DNA from: UBA2589 sp038120095 | Lineage (GTDB): Bacteria > Gemmatimonadota > Gemmatimonadetes > Longimicrobiales > Gaopeijiaceae | Direction of reading: 5' to 3' | DNA length: 5,921 nt | NCBI GenBank assembly: GCA_038120095.1 | Contig: JAYOKZ010000082.1 | Span: 1 to 5,921 of the forward strand | Part shown: in pieces, positions 1-5,500 of the stretch | Numbering within the stretch: the first letter of the stretch is position 1 | Layout: every line of letters begins with the position of its first letter | Made by a program: the position numbers and the translations under genes | The notes under the pieces: model-generated | Seen by the model: only the letters and a program-made list of their open reading frames with translations | Databases searched by the model: none | What the model was told of the DNA's origin: nothing

Positions 1-62
1 TCAATTGGTAGAGCACCGGTCTCCAAAACCGGGGGTTGGGGGTTCGAGTCCCTCCGGGCCTG
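1..62 (+). tRNA. tRNA-Trp(CCA), 5' partial
   Basis: The anticodon stem CCGGT/ACCGG (16-20 with 28-32) closes a seven-base loop with anticodon CCA at 23-25. The T arm has a TTCGAGT loop, and the 3' acceptor strand CGGGCCT is followed by discriminator G62. The first roughly ten bases (5' acceptor strand and start of the D arm) lie before the window. No 3' CCA is encoded. First visible member of a co-directional array. Confidence 0.95.
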
Positions 63-78
63 TTCATGAGGATTGAGA

Positions 79-150
79 GCCCCGGTCGTCTAATGGTTAG
101 GACACCAGGTTTTCAACCTGGCAATCGGAGTTCGATTCTCCGTCGGGGTA
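79..150 (+). tRNA. tRNA-Glu(TTC)
   Basis: A complete cloverleaf: anticodon stem CCAGG/CCTGG, loop TTTTCAA with anticodon TTC at 112-114, and T stem CGGAG/CTCCG around TTCGATT. The acceptor is GCCCCGG with TCGGGGT, which leaves wobble G.U pairs at positions 1:72 and 7:66, then discriminator A150. No CCA is encoded. The only Glu gene in the window. Confidence 0.95.
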
Positions 151-183
151 TGGGAAGGTTGCAGGATCGCTGTTTTAAAACCT

Positions 184-257
184 GGGGCTGTAGCTCAGTC
201 GGTTAGAGTGCCGGTCTGTCACACCGGAGGTCGCGAGTTCGAGTCTCGTCAGCCCCG
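184..257 (+). tRNA. tRNA-Asp(GTC)
   Basis: Acceptor GGGGCTG pairs with CAGCCCC, with discriminator G257. Anticodon stem CCGGT/ACCGG closes loop CTGTCAC with GTC at 218-220. The T loop is TTCGAGT. No CCA is encoded. It follows tRNA-Glu by 33 bases. Confidence 0.97.
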
Positions 258-279
258 CTCTTTGGTTTTTTGAAATACC

Positions 280-313
280 GAAGCCGCTTTTCCTTCGGGC
301 GAAGTACGGCTTC
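280..313 (+). other. Nested hairpin in the Asp-Ala tRNA spacer
   Basis: An outer 7-bp perfect stem (GAAGCCG 280-286 with CGGCTTC 307-313) encloses an inner 4-bp stem (CTTC 293-296 with GAAG 301-304) with a GGGC loop. No T-run follows on the + strand, so it does not look like an intrinsic terminator. It may be an RNA-processing element between tRNAs; its role is inferred only from position. Confidence 0.45.
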
Positions 314-328
314 CAGGGTCGTGTGGAG

Positions 329-401
<73 letters not shown>

Positions 402-433
402 TGTCGTCGGGTAAAGCCCGATGTCACGGCAGC

Positions 434-518
434 GCTCGGGTGGCGGAATTGGTAGACGCGCAGGGTTCAGGACCCTGTGGGGGTTAACCCCGTGAGGGTT
501 CGAGTCCCTCCTCGAGCA
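434..518 (+). tRNA. tRNA-Leu(CAG)
   Basis: A class II tRNA of 85 bases. Acceptor GCTCGGG pairs with CTCGAGC (one G.U), discriminator A518. Anticodon stem CAGGG/CCCTG closes loop TTCAGGA with CAG at 468-470. The long variable arm forms a GGGG-TTAA-CCCC hairpin, and the T arm is GAGGG-TTCGAGT-CCCTC. No CCA is encoded. Confidence 0.97.
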
Positions 519-549
519 TCGTCGCCCCATGGGCGATGTCGTACGAATC

Positions 550-633
550 GCCCACGTGCTGGAATTGGTAGACAGGCTGGTTTGAGGGACCAGTGCCGGA
601 AACGGCGTACAGGTTCGAGTCCTGTCGTGGGCA
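550..633 (+). tRNA. tRNA-Leu(GAG)
   Basis: A class II tRNA of 84 bases. Acceptor GCCCACG pairs with CGTGGGC, discriminator A633. Anticodon stem CTGGT/ACCAG closes loop TTGAGGG with GAG at 584-586. The variable arm pairs GCCG with CGGC, and the T arm is ACAGG-TTCGAGT-CCTGT. No CCA is encoded. With the preceding gene, two Leu isoacceptors sit side by side. Confidence 0.97.
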
Positions 634-650
634 TGTTCAGGTTGTACCCT

Positions 651-724
651 GCGCCCGTAGCTCAATTGGATAGAGTGTCTGACTACGGATCAGAAGGTTG
701 GGGGTTCGAGTCCTCCCGGGCGCA
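651..724 (+). tRNA. tRNA-Arg(ACG)
   Basis: Acceptor GCGCCCG pairs perfectly with CGGGCGC, discriminator A724. Anticodon stem TCTGA/TCAGA closes loop CTACGGA with ACG at 685-687. The D loop has the A20 typical of arginine tRNAs. A34 is expected to be edited to inosine by TadA so the tRNA can read CGU, CGC and CGA. No CCA is encoded. Confidence 0.97.
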
Positions 725-749
725 CTTTGTCGACTTTGGTCGCAATGTC

Positions 750-823
<74 letters not shown>

Positions 824-919
824 TCAGCGGGTCCGGGAGACCCCACCGAAGTCGCGGAGGATCTTCGGTCAGCAAACCTGTCGTGCCGACGCTGGGTCGA
901 CTTCAGCACAGACCCCAAG
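824..919 (+). other. tRNA spacer with three short hairpins, no gene seen
   Basis: The spacer between tRNA-Val and tRNA-Ala(CGC) holds GGGTC/GACCC (829-833 with 839-843), ACCGAAG/CTTCGGT (845-851 with 863-869) and a small GTCG/CGAC stem (880-883 with 887-890). No poly-T run follows any of them, so they are not convincing terminators. No tRNA-like cloverleaf or coding sequence was recognised. It could be processing structure or a small RNA. Confidence 0.35.
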
Positions 920-992
920 GGGGCCGTAGCTCAGTTGGGAGAGCGCAGCGTTCGCAACGCTGAGGTCAGGGGTTCGATCCCCCTCGGCTCCA
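920..992 (+). tRNA. tRNA-Ala(CGC)
   Basis: Acceptor GGGGCCG pairs with CGGCTCC and keeps the G3.U70 alanine identity pair (G922 with T989). Anticodon stem CAGCG/CGCTG closes loop TTCGCAA with CGC at 953-955. Discriminator A992; no CCA. It reads GCG codons only, an isoacceptor mostly found in genomes with large tRNA sets. Confidence 0.97.
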
Positions 993-1000
993 TTCCAGTC

Positions 1001-1073
1001 GCCACCATAGCTCAGCTGGTAGAGCACGTCACTCGTAATGACGGGGTCGTCGGTTCAAATCCGACTGGTGGCT
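1001..1073 (+). tRNA. tRNA-Thr(CGT)
   Basis: Acceptor GCCACCA pairs with TGGTGGC, discriminator T1073. Anticodon stem CGTCA/TGACG closes loop CTCGTAA with CGT at 1034-1036. The T arm is GTCGG-TTCAAAT-CCGAC. No CCA is encoded. Only eight bases separate it from the preceding Ala gene, so the two are surely co-transcribed. Confidence 0.97.
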
Positions 1074-1077
1074 CTAT

Positions 1078-1150
1078 TGCCCCGTGGTGTAACTGGCAAC
1101 ACGCCGGATTCTGGCTCCGGAGAGTCTAGGTTCGAGCCCTAGCGGGGCAA
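1078..1150 (+). tRNA. tRNA-Gln(CTG)
   Basis: Acceptor TGCCCCG pairs with CGGGGCA; a U1-A72 first pair is typical of bacterial glutamine tRNA. Anticodon stem CCGGA/TCCGG closes loop TTCTGGC with CTG at 1111-1113. The T arm is CTAGG-TTCGAGC-CCTAG and the discriminator is A1150. No CCA is encoded. It begins four bases after tRNA-Thr. Confidence 0.96.
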
Positions 1151-1185
1151 CTCGGAGTGAGATTTCACCACGATCTCACTCCAGG

Positions 1186-1269
1186 GGAGGGATGGCCGAG
1201 TGGCTTAAGGCGGCGCCCTGCTAAGGCGTTGGTGCTTGCACCGCGTGGGTTCGAATCCCACTCCCTCCG
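1186..1269 (+). tRNA. tRNA-Ser(GCT)
   Basis: A class II tRNA of 84 bases. Acceptor GGAGGGA pairs with TCCCTCC, discriminator G1269. Anticodon stem GCGCC/GGCGT closes loop CTGCTAA with GCT at 1220-1222. A long variable arm precedes T arm GTGGG-TTCGAAT-CCCAC. Its D arm (1193-1212) and T arm region (1241-1261) are identical to those of the next Ser gene. No CCA is encoded. Confidence 0.97.
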
Positions 1270-1305
1270 CTTTCGGTCGTGCAGTGCGGGTATGCGGCCG
1301 CGTTT

Positions 1306-1388
1306 GGACGGGTGGCCGAGTGGCTTAAGGCGCACGATTGGAAATCGTGTGGACATTGTCCGCGTGGGTTCGAATCCCACCCCGTCCG
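1306..1388 (+). tRNA. tRNA-Ser(GGA)
   Basis: A class II tRNA of 83 bases. Acceptor GGACGGG pairs with CCCGTCC, discriminator G1388. Anticodon stem CACGA/TCGTG closes loop TTGGAAA with GGA at 1340-1342. The D arm region (1313-1332) and T arm region (1360-1380) match tRNA-Ser(GCT) exactly, which suggests local duplication or conserved SerRS recognition. No CCA is encoded. Confidence 0.97.
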
Positions 1389-1409
1389 CTAGAAGGTACC
1401 CGAGTTGTC

Positions 1410-1483
1410 CGGGGTGTGGCTCAGTCCGGTAGAGCGCTGCGTTCGGGTCGCAGAGGTCCCCGGTTCGAATCCGGGCACCCCGA
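1410..1483 (+). tRNA. tRNA-Pro(CGG)
   Basis: Acceptor CGGGGTG pairs with CACCCCG; C1-G72 is characteristic of bacterial proline tRNA. Anticodon stem CTGCG/CGCAG closes loop TTCGGGT with CGG at 1444-1446. The T arm is CCCGG-TTCGAAT-CCGGG and the discriminator is A1483. No CCA is encoded. Confidence 0.97.
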
Positions 1484-1616
1484 TTGATCGTCATGAAAGA
1501 ACCCCAGGCACCCCGGTTGATGGGTTGCCCCACTCCACACGATGCCCGTTGCGCCGATCCGGGCAACCACAGACACTCTTGTACCCGAAGTCGTGAGGCT
1601 TCGAGTTCGGTTCCTC
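1484..1616 (+). other. Longest tRNA spacer, with inverted repeat, no gene recognised
   Basis: This 133-bp spacer separates tRNA-Pro from the last tRNA-Ser. It has a perfect 8-bp inverted repeat (GGTTGCCC 1523-1530 with GGGCAACC 1561-1568). A competing 6-bp stem (TGCCCG 1543-1548 with CGGGCA 1560-1565) uses the same right arm. No tRNA cloverleaf, ribosome site or credible ORF was seen on either strand. It could be a small RNA, a processing element or plain spacer. Confidence 0.35.
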
Positions 1617-1698
1617 GGAGCGCTGGCAGAATGGTAATGCACTCGCCTCGAAAGCGAGCGCCCGAAAGGGCTTGGGGGTTCGAGTCCCTCGCGCTCCG
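1617..1698 (+). tRNA. tRNA-Ser(CGA)
   Basis: A class II tRNA of 82 bases. Acceptor GGAGCGC pairs with GCGCTCC, discriminator G1698. Anticodon stem CTCGC/GCGAG closes loop CTCGAAA with CGA at 1649-1651. The variable arm is a GCCC-GAAA-GGGC hairpin, and the T stem has one G.T pair. The D arm differs from the other two Ser genes, with a short GCA/TGC stem. No CCA is encoded. Last gene before the terminator. Confidence 0.95.
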
Positions 1699-1702
1699 CT
1701 GC

Positions 1703-1736
1703 AACCCCTCAGACCACGCGGTCTGGGGGGTTTTTT
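1703..1736 (+). terminator. Intrinsic terminator of the tRNA array
   Basis: A 13-bp stem (1703-1715 with 1720-1732, including one T.G pair) closes an ACGC tetraloop. It is GC-rich at its centre and followed by a run of six T (1731-1736). It starts five bases after the last tRNA, so it is very likely the terminator of the array transcript. Confidence 0.92.
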
Positions 1737-1893
1737 CATGCCGATCCAGCGCAATCGCCACGTCACGGATTCCCCCGCTGCCGCGGACAAACTCCTAGCG
1801 AAGCGCTCAAGCAACTGGGGCTTCTCCGTCGGCACCCAATGAGCGAGACTCATCGGTCGTGCCACTCCCTCTTAGAGTGCCCGCACACGTCCG
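1737..1893. other. Intergenic gap before the transporter gene
   Basis: 157 bases between the tRNA terminator and the transporter start. It should contain the transporter promoter, but no convincing -35/-10 pair was found. A minus-strand reading frame crosses it, but that frame also translates the terminator and antisense tRNA sequence, so it is not credited as a gene. Confidence 0.5.
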
Positions 1894-3219
1894 ATGTCTG
1901 CCCCGACCCAGGCTCCCACTCAGCGCACCATCCTCTTCTTCTGGGCACCTCTGGCAGCCACATGGATCATGATGGCATCGGAGGGCCCCTTTCTGGCGGC
2001 AATCATCGCGCGGCTGCCGGACCCGACGTACAACCTCGCCGCCCATGGCGTTGCGTTTGCGCTGGCCATTCTGATCGAGGCACCGGTCATCATGCTCATG
2101 AGCGCGGCGACCTCACTCGTTCGAGATCGAGTCAGTTTCCTTCGGCTCAGAAACTTTTCCCGAGTCCTTTGTCTGGCCACGACAGGGCTGCTGCTGATCG
2201 TCCTCATCCCGAGTGTGTACGAAGCCCTCATACCGGGACTCATGGGTGTCCCCACGGAAGTCGCTGAACTGACGTATGGAGCACTCTGGTTCATGCTGCC
2301 ATGGCCAAGCGCCATTGGGTATCGCCGCTTCCTTCAGGGTGTTCTCATTCGATCCGGCAAGACGAAACTCGTGGCGTATGGAACTCTGATTCGCCTCGCC
2401 GCCATGCTTGTCGCAGCCCTCACCGGATTCTTCCTGCTGGGAATCCCGGGGGCCTGGGTCGGAGCCCTTTCTCTCGCCACAGGCGTAACGGTTGAGGCGA
2501 TCGCGGCCCGATTCATGGCAGCCTCCACGGTCCGTGACCTTCTGCGGGGCGAGCTCGACGGGGAGGTCCAACACGACATCAGTTACGCCGAGATCGCCGC
2601 TTTCTACTACCCGCTCGCACTCACGTCCCTGATCGGCCTGTCGGTACAGCCGCTCCTCACGTTCTTCATGGGCCGCAGCGTCTCCCCCGTGGAGTCACTG
2701 GCCGTCTTCCCCGTCGTCCACTCCCTCTCATTTTTCTTCCGATCGATGGGACTGGCATATCAGGACACCGCGATCGCCCTCATGGGAGAGCACTTCGCGA
2801 ACTACCGAGCGCTCGCGCGCTTCGCACTCAGCCTCGGCACCGCCACCTCAGCCGGCCTTGCACTCGTCGCGTTCACGCCACTGTCGGACATCTACTTCAT
2901 CACCATCTCCGGCCTGACGCCCGAGCTTGCGGCCTTCGCCCTGACACCGACCCGTGTGATCGTCCTGTTGCCCGCGCTATCCGTCCTCCTGTCACTTCAG
3001 CGGGCGGTCCTCGTAGAAGGTCGGCGCACGCGCTTCATCACGGTGGCAAGTGCACTCGAGGTGCTCACCGTGGCGACCGTGTTCTCCGCGTTGGGTTTCG
3101 GCCTGAATGTCGTCGGGGCCACAGCCGCCTTCACGGCATTCTTCTCCGGACGCCTGACCAGCAATCTCTACCTGGCGTGGGGGTGCAGAGAGATCAGAGG
3201 ACGCCTGATTCAGGGCTGA
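1894..3219 (+). CDS. ANKH-like MATE/MOP-superfamily membrane transporter
   Basis: A 441-residue integral membrane protein with about 12 predicted helices (roughly 11-30, 48-72, 92-112, 127-150, 160-184, 187-208, 233-258, 268-288, 306-328, 342-366, 379-402, 404-428). The two halves repeat: FFWAPLAATW (15-24) matches FYYPLALTSL (237-246), and LQGVLIRSGKTK (147-158) matches LQRAVLVEGRRTR (368-380). This two-lobe layout, with LQGxL..G[KR]T[KR] after each fifth helix, is typical of MATE/MOP flippases. The YYPLAL...QPLLTFFMGR stretch opening the second half resembles, from memory, eukaryotic ANKH. A hydrophilic loop near 210-232 links the lobes. An in-frame TAG at 1873-1875 makes ATG 1894 the first start. 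No clear Shine-Dalgarno is visible. Substrate unknown; drug, polysaccharide-lipid or metabolite export are all possible. Its 3' end overlaps convergent thrB by 10 bp. Confidence 0.8.
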   Translation: MSAPTQAPTQRTILFFWAPLAATWIMMASEGPFLAAIIARLPDPTYNLAAHGVAFALAILIEAPVIMLMSAATSLVRDRVSFLRLRNFSRVLCLATTGLLLIVLIPSVYEALIPGLMGVPTEVAELTYGALWFMLPWPSAIGYRRFLQGVLIRSGKTKLVAYGTLIRLAAMLVAALTGFFLLGIPGAWVGALSLATGVTVEAIAARFMAASTVRDLLRGELDGEVQHDISYAEIAAFYYPLALTSLIGLSVQPLLTFFMGRSVSPVESLAVFPVVHSLSFFFRSMGLAYQDTAIALMGEHFANYRALARFALSLGTATSAGLALVAFTPLSDIYFITISGLTPELAAFALTPTRVIVLLPALSVLLSLQRAVLVEGRRTRFITVASALEVLTVATVFSALGFGLNVVGATAAFTAFFSGRLTSNLYLAWGCREIRGRLIQG

Positions 3220-4130
3220 AGACGCTCGAGTCCACGCTCGGAGGGACGCACCGCAAAGCCCACGCACTCGGGGTCGTTGGTCCCCGCATCGAACACGTTC
3301 TGCATGGCGCTCCCCACCGACTCTGCTACGCTGGGGTCACAGATTGCAATGAGTCCTGATCCCGCGCCGGACACCGTCGCAGCCCAGGCACCAGCGTCCA
3401 CCGCAGCGGAGATGGCGGACAATGCACTCGGTATGAGTGCAAGTCGATGCGGCACGTGCAATTCGTCGCGGACACCGATTCGAATCAGGTCCGGATTTCC
3501 CTCTGCAAGACCGCGTATGAGCGCGACCAGACGCCCCAGCGCCGCTGCCGCCATCTTGTGAGGGACCTGCCGGGGGAGGAGCCGTCTTGCCTCTTCGGTC
3601 GAGACACCCGCGGCCGGCGCAGCATACGCAAACCCCACCTCCGGGCTGAGGGTCAAGCCCATCACAATGGGTCCGTCAGGAGTATTCGCCACGGCGCGCA
3701 TTCCCCCGAACAGGCTCGGCGCCGCATTGTCGCCATGCCCTTCCTCGCGGAGGGCATGCGCGAACGCGGCATCGTCGTCACGAGGCAACCCCTGTACCGC
3801 AAGAGAGAGATCGAAGGCCGCGACCCGCGCGGCTGCCGATGCACCCAGTCCGCGGGCTACGGGAATATCGGAGTGCAGTGAGAGCAGACCGGAAGGCTCG
3901 ATCCCTGCCTTGTTCAGACGTTTCGTGAGCAGCTGGGCAACGATATCAGGCTCGTCCGAACCCTCGAGACGACGGAGCGTCCCCGTCCGGGTGACGGAGA
4001 GAGAACCCCGATCGTCCGGAGTGAACGAGACCTCGAGGAACCGATCGAGGGCGAGGCCGATGGTGTCATACCCCGCCCCGAGATTCGATGTAGAGCAAGG
4101 AATGCGAATACGCGCAGGTCGAAGTTCCAT
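3210..4130 (-). CDS. thrB: Homoserine kinase (GHMP family)
   Basis: Phosphorylates L-homoserine with ATP to O-phospho-L-homoserine, the substrate of the ThrC encoded just upstream; cytosolic. From ATG 4130 it is 306 residues, usual for ThrB. Visible motifs: N-terminal PCSTSNLGAGYDTIG (11-25, family form PASSANLGPGFD); the GHMP ATP loop PVARGLGASAAA (90-101); HGDNAAPSLFGGM (132-144, matching ThrB HxDNVAPxxxGG); RDELHVPHR (221-229); and SGAGSG near 254-259. The ATP loop has GASAA where GSSAA is usual. ATG 4130 shares one base with the thrC stop (TGATG), implying translational coupling. A TTG one codon earlier (4133) is possible but less likely. The last codons overlap the convergent transporter gene. 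Confidence 0.95.
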   Translation of the reverse strand: MELRPARIRIPCSTSNLGAGYDTIGLALDRFLEVSFTPDDRGSLSVTRTGTLRRLEGSDEPDIVAQLLTKRLNKAGIEPSGLLSLHSDIPVARGLGASAAARVAAFDLSLAVQGLPRDDDAAFAHALREEGHGDNAAPSLFGGMRAVANTPDGPIVMGLTLSPEVGFAYAAPAAGVSTEEARRLLPRQVPHKMAAAALGRLVALIRGLAEGNPDLIRIGVRDELHVPHRLALIPSALSAISAAVDAGAWAATVSGAGSGLIAICDPSVAESVGSAMQNVFDAGTNDPECVGFAVRPSERGLERLQP

Positions 4131-5395
4131 CAACGGCCTGACCCGTCCAGGAGCACATGCAGTTCTTGAATTCGGGGTCCGATCACGGACAACATCTCCT
4201 CTTTTTGCCGGGCCGCATGGATCGATGGAGGAATCGGCACCGGCCCTCCAATGGCATCCTCAACCACCTCAGGGAACTTGGCGGGGTGAGCGGTGGACAG
4301 CACCACAACCGGCGAATCCGATCCATGATGGCGAGCTGCGGCAGCGTACGCCACGGCCGTGTGCGGGTCCATCACATATCCTGAGCGCCGATAGACATCG
4401 CCGATGGTGGAAACTGTTTCCCGGTCCGAGACCCATGTTCCCCGTACCTCGGCACGGAGCGCATCGTCATCGAAATTGTACAGGTGACGAATGCGCTCGA
4501 GGTTGCTGGGATTTCCAACGTCCATGGCATTCGAAGCCGTCCGGACCGACGGGCCGGGCTGGAATGATTCTCCCCCGAGGTAGTCTGCGACCCGGTGGTT
4601 CTCGTTGAAAGCTGCCGTGAAGCCCGCATGGGGCATCCCGCCTCTCGCCGCGATCAGTCCAGCGCAAAGATTTCCAAGGTTGCCCGATGGGACCACGAAG
4701 TGGACGGCTCGGTCGAAGCGCCGGGCAGCATCGAGATAGTAGATGGTCTGCGGAAGAAGACGAGCCACGTTGATGGAGTTCGCCGACGTGAGGCCATGCC
4801 GCGCAGCCAGTGCTGTGTCCGCAAAACATGCTTTCACCATGCCCTGGCAATCATCGAACGTCCCCTCCACCCCAACCGCATAAATGTTGGATCCAAGCGT
4901 CGTCATCTGGCGACGCTGCCGGTCGCTCACCCCTTCCAGAGGAAAGAGGGCGACCACCTTCGTTCCGGGCCGGCCAAAAAACGCGTTTGCGACGGCACCT
5001 CCCGTGTCCCCGGATGTCGCCACAAGGATTGTCACGGCTGGGCCAGACATTGCGACCAACTCAGCCACGACCCCCGCCATGAAGCGTGCACCCACGTCTT
5101 TGAAGGCGTGCGTCGGTCCGTGGAAGAGCTCGAGCACGTAGATCCCGGGGTCGATTTCGACCAATGGGAATGGAAAGTCACAACTTTCTTGCCCGATGCG
5201 CCTCATCCGGTGGCTGTCGAGATCGCATATCACGTCGCTCGCTGCCCACGATGCAGTGGCCTCGTGAGGGGGCGGCCACTCGAACGATGGAGCGCTCACC
5301 GGGACGAAGAGTCCACCGTCGGACGGAATCCCCCTGAGCACCGCGTCCGCAAATGACACGGGCCCTTCTCCCCTTGTGCTCACATATCCCGTCAC
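4130..5395 (-). CDS. thrC: Threonine synthase
   Basis: A PLP enzyme converting O-phospho-L-homoserine to L-threonine and phosphate; cytosolic, last step of the threonine branch. From GTG 5395 it is 421 residues, close to the long class of ThrC (E. coli 428). The N-terminus YVSTRGEGPVSFADAVLRG and DGGLFVP are the family signature. FHGPTHAFKDVGARF carries the PLP Schiff-base lysine at about K99. Further motifs: SGDTGGAVANAF (128-139), SANSINVARLLPQ (204-216), the phosphate-binding PSGNLGN (236-242) and STAHPAKFPEV (367-377). The frame is open upstream to 5479, but the STRG motif and a Shine-Dalgarno (GGTGGAG) support GTG 5395. It is followed by thrB with a one-base overlap; no homoserine dehydrogenase gene is in the window. 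Confidence 0.96.
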   Translation of the reverse strand: MTGYVSTRGEGPVSFADAVLRGIPSDGGLFVPVSAPSFEWPPPHEATASWAASDVICDLDSHRMRRIGQESCDFPFPLVEIDPGIYVLELFHGPTHAFKDVGARFMAGVVAELVAMSGPAVTILVATSGDTGGAVANAFFGRPGTKVVALFPLEGVSDRQRRQMTTLGSNIYAVGVEGTFDDCQGMVKACFADTALAARHGLTSANSINVARLLPQTIYYLDAARRFDRAVHFVVPSGNLGNLCAGLIAARGGMPHAGFTAAFNENHRVADYLGGESFQPGPSVRTASNAMDVGNPSNLERIRHLYNFDDDALRAEVRGTWVSDRETVSTIGDVYRRSGYVMDPHTAVAYAAAARHHGSDSPVVVLSTAHPAKFPEVVEDAIGGPVPIPPSIHAARQKEEMLSVIGPRIQELHVLLDGSGR

Positions 5396-5493
5396 ACGCT
5401 CTCCACCAAAGGCATCCAATACCAAGAGGCGCCGACACCCGATTCGGATATCGACGCCTCTGTGGACCAGGCCAACCACAGGCCTCCGACCAT
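5392..5493 (-). CDS. Possible small Trp-rich leader ORF upstream of thrC
   Basis: An ATG-started frame of 33 codons fills the gap between the histone-like gene and thrC. Its TGA (5394-5392) forms a GTGA overlap with the thrC GTG, the four-base arrangement common in coupled genes. The peptide begins MVGGLWLAWS and has four Trp (6, 9, 24, 26) but only one Thr, so it is not a threonine attenuator peptide of the E. coli type. An AGG lies six bases before the ATG, overlapping the stop of the upstream gene. No known family was recognised and the frame may be open by chance. Confidence 0.25.
   Translation of the reverse strand: MVGGLWLAWSTEASISESGVGASWYWMPLVESV
5401..5407 (-). promoter_or_regulatory. 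Ribosome binding site of thrC
   Basis: On the minus strand GGTGGAG lies five bases before GTG 5395, close to the GGAGG consensus and at normal spacing. It decides the start against the upstream in-frame extension. Confidence 0.7.
5425..5481 (-). promoter_or_regulatory. Two overlapping hairpins in the thrC leader
   Basis: Hairpin B pairs AGAGGCG (5425-5431) with CGCCTCT (5455-5461) and holds an inner CCGA/TCGG stem (5432-5435 with 5444-5447). Hairpin A pairs CTGTGG (5460-5465) with CCACAG (5476-5481). They share bases 5460-5461, so both cannot form fully at once. On the minus strand hairpin B is followed by TTGGTATTGG rather than a clean U-run. It may be a weak terminator of the upstream gene or a leader controlling thrC. 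Confidence 0.35.
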
Positions 5494-5500
5494 CCCTAGC

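Noticed and set aside
3667..5356. Long plus-strand frames opposite thrB and thrC (3667-4608, 4595-5356)
   Set aside because: Antisense shadows of strongly conserved genes; their translations show no recognisable family and are typical of GC-rich opposite-strand frames.
5396..5479. N-terminal extension of thrC to GTG 5479
   Set aside because: The extension has no ThrC similarity. The family N-terminus (Y-STRG) starts a few residues after GTG 5395, which has a good Shine-Dalgarno.
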